A stretch of DNA of 64,000 nt from Apis mellifera (lineage: Eukaryota; Arthropoda; Insecta; Hymenoptera; Apidae): positions 8,246,071 through 8,310,070 of the forward strand of contig NC_037650.1 of the NCBI RefSeq assembly GCF_003254395.2, in the 5' to 3' direction. This document shows, one piece after another, positions 49,806 to 60,911 of the stretch; the first letter of the stretch is position 1, and each line of letters begins with the position of its first letter. A model generated the notes under the pieces. The model was not told where the DNA came from. It did no database searches and worked only from the letters and a program-made list of their open reading frames with translations. Made by a program: the position numbers and the translations under genes.

Positions 49806-52800
49806 GATTATATTTCGAATAACAGTTTCAATCAATAATTCAAACAAAGTTACATCGAATTTCCAAAGTGAGGTGAATAAGATTGTACATTTGCATGTGA
49901 ATGTTCTATTCGGTTTGAATTGAAATACGATTTTTCCACTCCAATTCTCAGACTTCCATCTATTTCCAAAATTGGAAAAGTTCCTTTGTGGTTGACAGTT
50001 TTGAGGAGCTTCGAATTTTCTGGATGGCATGGGGGCATTGAAACAGAATAAAGTGTATTGAATTTGGTGCGATCGTATTGCCAGATAGTAAAAAAATAAT
50101 TCGAGATTCTTCAAAAAGTAATATTATTGGGTGCAATAGTCTTTCCATCAATATAAGAAAGAAGAATACAGAAGTTTGGAAATTTTTCATCAGATATTAT
50201 CTGATTCTGAAAAATTACAAGGCAAATAAGAAATTTAATTATTTCTTGCATCTTGGATAAAATCGAATGAAAGAATCATCGGATATACTTAACTCTCCTT
50301 ACTTTGAACTCAACGTTTTCGCTTGACAAGCGAGTCACGAATCCTCCTCCGATAAAGCGGACGATTAAATTCAACAGAAATTAAATTAGTTAAGAATCTT
50401 CGTTTTTTCAAATTCGCTTTTTAAAATGCAGTTTGCTCGGATTCCATCATTTTATGGAACGATGCACGTGAGAACAGTGGCCAAGTCAATTGAATAGAAA
50501 TCGAGGGAAGATCAGAAGTGATCTCTCGACGGCCACAACTGATAAAATCGAGAGTGATGCCGCTCTTTAACGTCTAACGCGCATGAAATTGCGCGGTCTC
50601 TGTCTTAAATTAAACACGCCACTATTGAAACATACATTCTTCTAACCAATCAATAAATAAATTGAAGAAATTTTTATCTTTCTGATGATCGTATTGCTTA
50701 AAAATAGAATGATAAATTATACAAAGAAAAAGAAATAATTCATAATTCAAAATCTTCAAAGAAAAATAACCTACCAAGATTCGATCAAGAAAAGATTAAT
50801 TTGAGTACATTCCATTCCATTCCAAGAAAAAAAATCATCTCATCTTCGAAACACCTTTTCGCGACTATCTCCACCACCATCCCTCTGGAAATAGGAAGAC
50901 CATCCCGGATATATTTAGTAAATTGGAACATAAATTCCGTCCCCCTTCAAAATCCCGAGGAATTTTCTGTGGATGGAATGCGGCAAAGGATTGGGCGCGT
51001 AAAAAGCGTAAGCCAGAAGCGTCCTCCTCCCCCTCTCTTCGGTGGGGTGGCCAGGAGCGGAGGACCCCCTGTTTCACGGTTCCCCCAACGGCAGCTCGAT
51101 CAAAGTCGACGGAAGACCGGGAGCGATCGTTCGCCGATCCATGCATTGAGATATCCATCTACAATGATGTTAAGGACCGAAGGAGCGGGGCATTTGTAAT
51201 CCAGCGAGAGGCTCGCGACCCCGATGGAAGGGGGCCGGGGCCCAATTTATACATCGCGTCCCCGAGACGTGGCCGATTAATCCTGCGGGAGTCGCGGGAC
51301 CACCCAAAGTGTGGCTGACACCCTTCCGCCCCTTATGGGCGACGCCTCTCGAAAATCTGGGCCCGGGCTTAACTAAAACGCACCACGTTCCAGCTGCCGC
51401 CACGATTCTACACCACTTCTTCTTTTAGGGGAGGGGGGGGGGGGGATCGGCTTTAATCGGGAGGAGGCCCGCTTGGACGTCGCGTGCTCGCGACGAAAGG
51501 AAACGTCAGAGTTCTAGGTTAGACGGGTTGGGATGATGGAGGTAGAGATGGGTTTCGAATCGTTTTTTCGACCAGATTATGGGAGGTCTCAGATTTTTTT
51601 TTTTCTCTTTCTCTTTTTGGGGCGATTTCTTTTTTTCTTTTCTTCTTTTTCTCGCTCGGTTTCTTATTCGCGTTTGTGGAGGGGCGAGGGCAAGCCAGGA
51701 TAGGTTTGAGATTGATTCTTTTTGCAATTCCGTGGAATTGGATCAGAGTTAACTCTTTGGTATTATAAATTTTCTTATCCAATAATTTTGTTCCAACATA
51801 CAATACAAATATAAAATTCGTGTTATAACTTAGCATATATCTAGATTGTGAAAAGAATTTGACAAAATTAATAATGCTTGTTAAAAAAAAAGGAGATTTT
51901 TCGAACCGATCCAACGTAATAACCCTCTCCTTTCCCCAAAGTTTCAAAATAATTCCAAAGAAGTTAGCATTGTTCGTCGATACGATACACGATACCGTGC
52001 ACGATACGGCCACGGTCAAACGAAATTAATAACGAAGAAAAAAAAGAAGAAAAAAAAAGGTAAGCGAGGAACCAAGTTGAAATTGATACGTCTCCCGTTG
52101 ATTTTCGCAGGGGGGGGGGGGGAGGGAACACGCTTCCCACCTACGAACGTCATTATGATAATATTTCGCTGGCCCACGACTTTTTTCTCATTACGCCATC
52201 GAGACGCGGGGGGTGAGGGGGAGGGGGGCGCCTCGGTCCCGTCCGCTAATTTGAATATTGAGTTGCGGGGGTGTCGGTAACGGGCAGCTGCGCACAACTC
52301 GCATAAAACATAAAACGTCTGTGTGGAAGCATTTCGCATCTCTCGGAGGAGGACGGAGGGAACGTGGGTGCTCGCCTCGAAGAATGCACACGCGCGCGCG
52401 CGCGCGCGCCAACTCGAGACTCGAGTCAAGATCCAACGACGCCCCGAAGACAAAACGCGCTCGCGTGTCCCGAACAAATTCCTCGAAGCGAGTCTAAACT
52501 CGTTTGCTGCTTTGATGGACGAGAAACAACGGCCAGATGCTTTTGAAAGGTCCACTTGACCGCGAAGTGGAGAGAGAGAGCCACTCCGGTGTGAAAATTC
52601 GACGTACGATTGCGGTTATATAGTGGAGCTTTTTTTCTCTTCTTTTTTTTAACAACTTGTCATGAATTTAGCGAGAAAACCTCTTGAACGTTTTACGCGA
52701 GATAGAGTTGAATGGGGATATACACGAAAGGGATTAAAAGAGAGAATGATTTAAAACGTGTTAGAAGAATATTTTAAAGACGTTCATTTTTGTATCTATT

Positions 52801-53774
52801 AATGTCTGGCAGTGTTTTGTGATTTAATACGAAAAATCAGTCTGATTTTTGGGATGTAATTTTGTTTGAATATTGTATAAAATATTCATTGATAAACTTT
52901 TTTTTTTTAGTGAGACAAAGCAAGTTTCTATATAATTTATATGCGCTGTAGGTTAAGATTAAGATGGGTTTATCTATAGGTTAATCAGTTTTTCTGGTTT
53001 GTAATATAAGACTGTTTGAAAGACATCTTTGTAAGCTTTGTAGGAGGTTATCACAGATATCTTTGAAATGTCCATTAGATGTCACTGTGCTGTTTGAGAG
53101 AAGACGCGTTTGTTGAGAGGGATATCGAATATAGATGGCAGTCATGACTTGAAATTTTAACGAATACAACGGTGCTCGTTAATTAGTTGTATTGTCAATT
53201 TTCATCTTTCGCTTTACATTTTTTTATCTTGGAAATTGCTGAAATAATATTCAAATAAAATTAAATCAAACGCTAGATTTAAAGCGTATCTTTTAATATA
53301 AAATTCTTTTGAAATTTTTCAACTTGATGTATCGAATGAATGTGCATCATGATATGTATTTAAAAAAAAAAAGAATAATAAAGCATTGAACCAATGAAAG
53401 GCTTTCAAGCGCTTTTATCAACGACACAATCATGCCAAGCTCGTTTTATCGAGAGTTAATCGAATCATCGATTAGTGAAATTGGCATTCATTTTTACGAG
53501 GTGTGGCTAATCGACACCTTCGAGGCCCATCGCGTCTTAATGCTTCTCATCAAACCTGTTCGAGCTCCAACACTCGCGCACGATCACACGTATGTGTAGG
53601 AACATTCTATGCATTATGAGGTCAAAGTTCGACTAACCATCCACTCTTCTAACTATATACACCTGTTCTTTCAGACCTTTCCAAGAAGGAAGAAAAGGAA
53701 AAATCGTCGTGAATTTTAAGAATCACTTCTATCTCTCTCTTAATATTTATCGAATAATATAAGTCACGCGTCAA
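49806..53774. other. AT-rich spacer with two GC-rich islands, no gene called
   Basis: GC-rich islands at 50880-51520 and 52060-52570 lie in AT-rich sequence. They hold G runs at 51428-51445, 52110-52122 and 52208-52228. A 179-codon minus frame (52016-52555) crosses both the G run and an A-rich tract (read as polyproline and polyphenylalanine) and overlaps four plus frames, so it is rejected. No domain is recognised. Confidence 0.4.
52387..52409. repeat. (CG)n run
   Basis: CACA followed by about nine CG dinucleotides in a row. Such runs favour Z-DNA and, in a CpG-methylating insect, are mutation-prone. Confidence 0.95.
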
Positions 53775-55001
53775 TCACGTTTATCTTAAAAGCAAAAAGC
53801 TTGTCTTTTTATCTTTTCTCCATTATGTGGATTGCTAAGTGTTTAAGACGATCATTGAATTTAGATACAAAGTGAAATATTTCATATTTCAAAAATCATC
53901 AGTTTTTATCAAATCGTCAGAATTTCATATTTAAATCTTTGTTTTCAAAGTGTATAAAAAAAAAACATGTCATAAACAATGATACTTCAACTCAGCTACA
54001 TTATTTTTATCGAAAATCCTTGATATCCTAACCTCACTTTTAACACAATCCTACGACATCTCAATTACAACTCCATCATCCACAATAATTAAGGACCAAA
54101 ATCTGCAAGTTGTCTCATTTTCAATCCCATTAGGATTGAAAATCCCATTAGAATTCCCAGAATCCAATAATCTCCAGATAAAAACCGAATCACGTTTATC
54201 TTAAAAGCAAAAAGCTTGTCTTTTTATCTTTTCTCCATTATGTGGATTGCTAAGTGTTTAAAACGATCATTGAATTTAGATACAAAGTGAAATATTTCAT
54301 ATTTCAAAAATCATCAGTTTTTATCAAATCGTCAGAATTTCATATTTAAATCTTTGCTTTCGAAGTGTATAAAAAAAACATGTCATAAACAATGATACTT
54401 CAACTCGGCTACATTATTTTTATCGAAATCCTCCATATTCTAACCTCACTTTTAATACAATCCTACGATATCTCAATTACAACTCCGTCATCCACAATAA
54501 TTAAGGATCAAAATCTGCAATCTTATTGTCTCATTTTCAATCCCATTAAGATTGAAAATCCCATTAGAATTCCCAGAATCCAATAATCTCCAGATAAAAA
54601 CCGAATCACGTTTATCTTAAAAGCAAAAAGCTTGTCTTTTTATCTTTTCTCCATTATGTGGATTGCTAAGTGTTTAAGACGATCATTGAATTTAGATACA
54701 AAGTGAAATATTTCATATTTCAAAAATCATCAGTTTTTATCAAATCGTCAGAATTTCATATTTAAATCTTTGCTTTCAAAGTGTATAAAAAAAACATGTC
54801 ATAAACAATGATACTTCAACTCAGCTACATTATTTTTATCGAAAATCCTCCATATCCTAACCTCACTTTTAACACAATTCTACGACATCTCAAACAACTC
54901 CATCATCCACAATAATTAAGAATCAAAAACTGCAAGTTATTGTTTTATTTTCAATCCCATTAGAATTCCCAGAATCCAATAATCTCCGGATAAAAACCGA
55001 A
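53775..55001. repeat. Three-unit tandem repeat, ~415 bp period
   Basis: Each unit starts TCACGTTTATCTTAAAAGCA (53775, 54190, 54606) and runs through GTGGATTGCTAAGTGTTTAA, AAAACATGTCATAAACAATG and CATCCACAATAATTAA to CCAATAATCTCC-GATAAAAACCGAATC. The third unit is shortened by small losses near 54890 and 54945. Copies are highly similar. Short open frames inside are not convincing. Confidence 0.96.
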
Positions 55002-57750
55002 TCTCTCTGGTCCCATGAAACGGAAAGAAATAAAAAAAAACCGTAAAATTCCTCATAAATCCCGTTTGATCGAGTTCCGCGAAATAGAAGAGACTGCGTG
55101 TGTCCCGGCAACACCGGAAATCTATGTTGCGAAACGTAGTAGGGGAGGAAACCAGGTGAGGCGGGAGACCAACCGCACACGGATCGACCTCGATTCCGGT
55201 AAGGCCGCGCAAATATTATTCCCGGTGCCCGGTTGTCCGCGGCCTCCCTAAGCGATGATACGGCTTTTGTCGTGAAAAGATTCCCACAAAGGGCCCAATC
55301 ATTCAGCCCGGAACGTAATGAATGGGCACCATTTACATACGAAGATGGCGAGAGTATCTTATTACAAGGGGAGGGGAGGGGAGGGGGGAGGGGAGGGGGG
55401 AGGGAGGGAGCCTCGAAGGGGTGGGGTGGGTTGGCGGCTCCGTTCGGTTCAACCCGCGGCGAACAATGCGCGACCAAGGTGGTCGCGAAGGTAATGCCTC
55501 GGACGACGCGTTGCTGAAGACATGATTAACATCCGTTAATAAGATGGATGCGTGTGACGTCCATTGTTACGGCCGCTGACGTCGGCCGTGATTTAGATGC
55601 CTCGTTCCACCGGTTCAATCCTCACCCACCACCCTTCCCTCTTCCCCGCGTCTTCTATGAGCCTCTATGAGTCTCTATGAGTCGCCGGAGTGATCGTCGC
55701 GGGCGCTTTGTTTGCCCACAGATTTCTTTCTTTCTTCGTGCAATAAGACGCTCGTTGACGCCTCTGAGAACAGGTGGACACGGTCCATTGTCGTCTAGAA
55801 AGGAGATTGAAACGGCTCGAGGGGGGAAGAGAAAGACTTGATCATTTGTTTCTTTCTAAAAAATTAATTGTTTGAAAGTATCGTTTCTTGGGGGGATTGA
55901 AGTTTTATTTGAATGAATATTTTTTTTTTTTTTGTTAATTAAAAGGAGCGAAAATTTAATTTTTCGCTTCTATTTCATCCGACACCCCCTTTCCACGTTA
56001 TTCCCCGGCTACGTGATTGGCGTATCGAACTCGAAGGGAGGACTTGACGGGAGAGAGTCGCGCCAGGGTTACGGATTAACGAGATGCGACGATAGCAAGC
56101 TGCGCGTAGCAGCTGTTGCCGCGTGATAGCGCAAGCAAGGGTTTAATGTACCTCGAAGCTGAGAAACGAGGCACATACTGGTCTATCCGCTTCGCAGTTT
56201 ACCCTTTACGCGCGGCATATGGCGCACAATGATTTTTTTTTTCATCATCGGGTTAATTATGCGAATACCGTGCTATGCTATGGAAAGTAAAATGTCCAAA
56301 GGGACATTTACCCGCCCTCTCATCTCTTTTATCTGTATCCTCAAGCGTTATCGTTCTATTCGTTCTATTCATATATATATATATCTGCCTACGCCATTTT
56401 GTTTCACGCTTGAAATCCTATTGCATATTTGTTGGGGAAAATTGCGCGACGAACATTCAACAAAGGGTGACCGTCGGTGAAACGTCTTGGAAATTGCTCG
56501 TCTGCCGTTGGCAGGCCTGCAGAGGACGATGCAATTTTCGAGGATAATGCAACGACGACGCTCTTTTGCAGCGGGAAATTTTTATCGTCTCGATCGAATC
56601 GATGGAAGCAACGAAAGGCTTGGCTCCATCCGTTAAACGGATTAAGTTCGAGGACTCAGAGTTTGGCAATTTCATGGTCCGGATAAGGCGAGCAGAAATT
56701 GTTTGGCGAGTTATTGGATTACTTGGTTTTACCCTGCCTTTTATTATTCTTTTCGAGAATTCTTTTTTTTTTTTTTGCTCGAATATATGGAGCATTTAAT
56801 TGATATAAAACGAACATTTTCGAACAAAAATTAAAATCCTCTATATGCACTTTGCTGCATCTTCCATACTCAACTCACCAGCATCTCTCAATCTTAAACA
56901 AATATCCATAAAGAAAATATCGCAACATCCAAGAATCGAGATTAATTCATGTTTGAACAAAGAGGAAAGAATAAAGCGCGGAATATTTCACGTGTAGCGA
57001 GTAATAAATAGCACGTTTAATCGTTGTTTATCGATCCAATAAATACACGTGGGCCGTAAATGTACGATGGGAATGGAATGAGGTCTACGCGTGAACTTCG
57101 ATCTGTGTGCCAGGTGCAACGTTCCATCCACGGCCATTATGGGGGCGTTGGACATTCAACCGAGTTCTTGTAATGTCCCCCTCTTATGCGGGCGTATTCA
57201 CGTCAAGTAATTCATACAAATTGATAAACTCTCGTGGCGAACGTGACCTCGTGGCTGGGGCTTTAACGCGTGATTTAGAAAAAAAAAGAAAATATTGATC
57301 TCTTCATCCCGCGGTCTAATCTCTTTGGAGTTATCGATCGATCCCATCGTACTTCGAGAAGATTTCCTAGGCGCAGTGTTTCATTTTTTTCTCCTCCATC
57401 TTTTATGATTTTTTTTTTCTTTTTTGATTTCAATTTAATTAAACAGAAAAATAAAAATACATCAAGTAGATTAAAATTTCTTGCAGTTTCTTGTAAATAT
57501 TATATAATTGTTTATAATAATTTTTTGTTGATATTTAAAGATCAAAAATATAATCATTTCGATGAATCAAAAACTTAATTTTAATTTATTAAAATTTTCT
57601 TATTTATTCTTTCTTCATTCATACAATATTAGTATAAATTAGTAAGAGATTTTTGAAGATTCAATTCTAAAGATTAAAACGAACATAAAAATTTTTATAA
57701 AAAAAAATGTCCATCGAGAGTAGACTCCTTTATTTATTGAGTTATAGAGA
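55002..57750. other. GC-rich then AT-rich spacer, no gene called
   Basis: GC-rich at 55080-55800 and in patches to 56270, with a three-fold CTCTATGAG- repeat at about 55656-55683. A 184-codon minus frame (54923-55477) starts in the GC part and runs into the repeat unit; it includes a P/L-rich run from the G tract and is rejected. From 57300 the sequence is AT-rich with nothing recognised. Confidence 0.4.
55368..55410 (+). repeat. G-rich tract with strong G-quadruplex pattern
   Basis: At least six runs of four or more G separated by single A residues on the plus strand, which exceeds the usual G-quadruplex sequence rule. Confidence 0.85.
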
Positions 57751-57875
57751 AATTACGTTTGACCAAGCAAGATGGAGATAAAGTGAGATAGTCTTATCCT
57801 AGTTACGCTGTCGCGCCACGGTGTGGCGCGCACGTCATTGTCTCTGTCTCGCTTCAACCAACGCGAAATTAAATT
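57751..57875. repeat. Inverted-repeat element B (same family as 14481-14600)
   Basis: A GC-rich element of about 125 bp in AT-rich surroundings. It shares with the 14.5-kb copy the ordered motifs AAG(A/C)(T/G)GGA-ATA-AGTGAGA, TAGTTACGCTG/TGTTACACCGG, CGCGCCAC, GGCGC, TGTC-TT, and GTCTCGCTTCA-C-AAC. Its arms are inverted repeats (left AAGCAAGATGGAGATA, right complement AAGCGAGACAGAGACA), with an inner CGCGCCAC/GTGGCGCG hairpin at about 57812-57831 that is perfect over eight bases. Family unknown to me. Confidence 0.75.
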
Positions 57876-58627
57876 GCTTCTAACTTAATAAATAAACATC
57901 AACTAACATTTTTGTATATCAAATTTTATATTCATTCAGATTTCTCCAGAATTTTATCAACAGGAATTTTAACAATCTTTCCCCAAGAAATAATTTTAAT
58001 TAAAATTTTTACTTAAAAATTATCTTCAAAATAATCTCTAAAATTATTAGGAATTCCACTTATTAGGAATTAATTATTAGGAATAAATTTTTTTATTAGG
58101 AATTAATATCCATCACAGTTTAAATTAATCGAAACAAGAAATCATACCTTGTCAAAATTCAAATTACTAACCTTCTCCATCGATCCTTCGAACCCAAAAC
58201 AACAACATCCATTCCTAGCTTCGAATAAACCAATCTTTTCTCGCTCTCCAATCCAGGAACGAACACAACTATCGTCATTTCTTCCCTCGATAATTTCATT
58301 TCCAGAAAGAATTCTCCAGTTCAATTTAACCGACGATCGTCTCGAAACGGAAGAAGGCGGCCGACTTCCTCCTCCTGGAAACGAGTCCCATGCGCGAGCA
58401 AACGGATGCTGCTGAGAAAATAAGATATACGAGGCAGACACGCGAGGGCAGCCTCCCTCGAGCGTCTCCTAACTCAAACCGTGGCGTTACCATCTACGGT
58501 GGCAGCGAAATAATTGCGACGTCGTCGCTGACAAAGAGGACACAGGCGTGGGCTTCGAATACTCGCGAGTATTCTTCCTGCTTCGACGCGGAACGAAGCG
58601 GGTAACCGAATGCGGGACGTGAAAGAA
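57876..58627. other. AT-rich spacer, then moderately GC-rich, no gene
   Basis: AT-rich to 58140. The part at 58142-58605 has frames open on both strands over the same bases and no recognisable domain. Confidence 0.45.
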
Positions 58628-58697
58628 TGGAAGGGAGCGAGGGCTTGTACACACCGAGCTCGAACGGTGTGTACAAGCTTCTCGATACACCTTTCCA
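58628..58697. ncRNA. Long hairpin, possible small-RNA precursor
   Basis: A perfect 14-bp stem (58643-58656 with 58665-58678; GCTTGTACACACCG and its complement) encloses an 8-base loop. The stem continues outward after a small internal loop with CGAG/CTCG (58638-58641 with 58681-58684), and then TGGAA-GG pairs with CC-TTTCCA (58628-58634 with 58690-58697). The whole is about 70 nt with roughly 25 pairs. The size and mismatched lower stem resemble a short microRNA precursor, but no known microRNA was recognised and strand is unknown. It may equally be a chance palindrome. Confidence 0.35.
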
Positions 58698-58968
58698 ATA
58701 TATCCGCGTGGGGAAATTGATTTGTTGCGCGAACCAGCCCATGTTCAAATTGAGATAAAACTCGAGAGCGCTCTCGGTTTCATGAATATGGATGGGTGGC
58801 GAAACTCGAGATCCGTGACCTTTGATTTTTATCTGCGATCGCCTCGGGCGACGCTGGCGGGGAGAAAAAAGTAAGTGAACAGTGATTGGTGATTAGGATG
58901 ACGAAAAAGGATGGAAAGTTTTGGATTTGGATGAATTTCGTATGAAATTTGTACAAAATGATATAATT
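58698..58968. other. Spacer leading into tandem array
   Basis: No gene seen. The last 40 bases (TGAATTTCGTATGAAATTTG onward) already resemble a partial unit of the following array. Confidence 0.5.
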
Positions 58969-60181
58969 CGTATTCATAATGATCATAAAATTGTGATAAC
59001 ATTTATCTTTGCGTCTTCACGCGTGTGATTTTTTCACACGTGTTAATGTTGAAACCTGTTAACAACATTCCCTTATAATTCCATCGCTTATTTTTGAATT
59101 TTTGGATGAGTTTCTACATTCGTATGAAATGATATAATAATGAGATGGATTCGATTCGTTTTAATATATAATAACATCCATCGTTGAATTTTTGAATTAT
59201 TTTCGAATTTTTAGATAAGTATCTTTGAATTTTTAGATGAGTTTCTACATTCGTATGAAATGTGTACAAAATGATATAATAACGAGATGGATTCGATTCG
59301 TTTTAATATATTAACATCCATTATTGAATTTTTGAATTATTTTTGAATTTTTAGATGAGTATCTTTGAATTTTTGGATGAGTTTCTACATTCGTATGAAA
59401 TGTGTACAAAATGATATAATAATGAAATGGATTCGATTCATTTTAATATATTAACATCCATTATTGAATTTTTGAATTATTTTTGAATTTTTAGATGAGT
59501 ATCTTTGAATTTTTGAATGAGTTTCTACATTCGTATGAAATGTTTACAAAATGATATAATAATGAGATGGATTCGATTCGTTTTAATATATAATAACATC
59601 CATCGTTGAATTTTTGAATTATTTTTGAATTTTTAGATGAGTATCTTTGAATGAATTTCTACATTCGTATGAAATGTGTACAAAATGATATAATAATGAG
59701 ATGGATTCGATTCGTTCTAATGTATAATAACATCCATCGTTGAATTTTTGAATTATTTTTGAATTTTTAGATGAGTATCTTTGAATTTTTGAATGAGTTT
59801 CTACATTGGTATGAAATGTGTACAAAATGATATAATAATGAGATGGATTCGATTCAATATATAATAACATCCATCGTTGAATTTTTGAATTATTTTTGAA
59901 TTTTTAGATGAGTATCTTTGAATTTTTAGATGAGTTTCTACATATAATAATGAAATGGATTCGATTCGTTCTAACCTGTAATAACATCCATACATTGTAT
60001 ATACATTATAAGAAAAATATTGACAAATTGATATACATTTATGCACCTTCGTATTCATAATGATCATAAAATTGTGATAACATTTATCTTCGCGCGCGTG
60101 ATTTTTTTTCAGGTCCACGTGTTAATGTTGAGACCCGTTAACAACATTCCCCTATAATTCCATCGCGTATCTCTGAATTTC
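58969..60181. repeat. Seven-unit array bracketed by a direct repeat
   Basis: Units of 131-142 bp share GAGTTTCTACATTCGTATGA, TACAAAATGATATAATAA, GATGGATTCGATTCG and ACATCCATCGTTGAATTTTT. Landmarks fall near 59108, 59239, 59379, 59519, 59653, 59795 and 59932. The array lies between two direct copies of a separate ~130-bp sequence (58969-59098 and 60050-60181) that carries CATAATGATCATAAAATTGT and CACGTGTTAATGTTG. In the left copy this includes a CGTGTGA-TTTT-TCACACG hairpin that is degraded in the right copy. The layout suggests expansion of a short repeat inside a duplicated ~1.08-kb segment. Confidence 0.93.
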
Positions 60182-60789
60182 TTTGGCCAGCAATAAGCAG
60201 CTGCCCCTCGAGAGGAGGAAATTGCGTGAGGATCCGCATTTGGGCAACGCAATATCGTCGTGCACGAGACCCATTAAGCAGATTAGCCTGACAGCCGAGT
60301 TACGCCGTCGCGTCCACTGCGACCGCCTTAATAGAGACGTAAAACTCGTCCTGGGTGGATACCGCGCCATCTCCTCCTCCGTGCGATGGTTACGTACGTG
60401 ATGGCGAGGAGAGAAAAAGAAAAAAGAGAGGAGGGGGAGGGGGAAAAAAAAAGAGAGAGAGAAAGAAAAAAAAAAGGCCTCTCGCGATTCTGGCACGCGG
60501 GGAAATTGATTGCACCGTGGGTGGTGCGTCCCGTAGGACGAGGCACGATATCTACACACGAGGGGTGCTGCGAGTCCCTCGAATTCATAATTAGCCCGTT
60601 AATTGGCTATAATTTGCCGTGTAATGATCATGCGTGCTCGCTGCCCAAACTATATTTTTTTAAGTGAAATCGTTTTAATGAAGCGATTTCTTTTCGCGTG
60701 CACGCAAATAACCTTTCGTTTTATTCTCTTGGCCTTTCTCGGGACAAATCTTTCTTCGTTTGCGAGCGAAAATAATAACGAGGAAAGAT
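60182..60789. other. GC-rich patch with A/G tract, no gene
   Basis: GC-rich sequence with a purine-only tract at about 60405-60477. Overlapping frames on both strands cross that tract. AT-rich homeodomain-like cores (TAATTA, TTAATTGG) lie at 60585-60615. Confidence 0.45.
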
Positions 60790-60911
60790 AAATTAATATA
60801 TATATATATATTAATGTATAATATATATATAATGTATAATATTAATGTAAAATATATATATTAATATATATATATATTAATATATATATATTAATATATA
60901 TATATATATAT
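60790..60911. repeat. Complex (AT)n repeat
   Basis: Only A and T apart from three G residues in AATGTATAAT-type interruptions; repeated TTAATATATA units make it strongly self-complementary. Confidence 0.94.

Noticed and set aside
52016..52555. 179-codon minus-strand open frame
   Set aside because: It crosses an A-rich tract and a G run, giving polyphenylalanine and polyproline, and overlaps four plus-strand frames.
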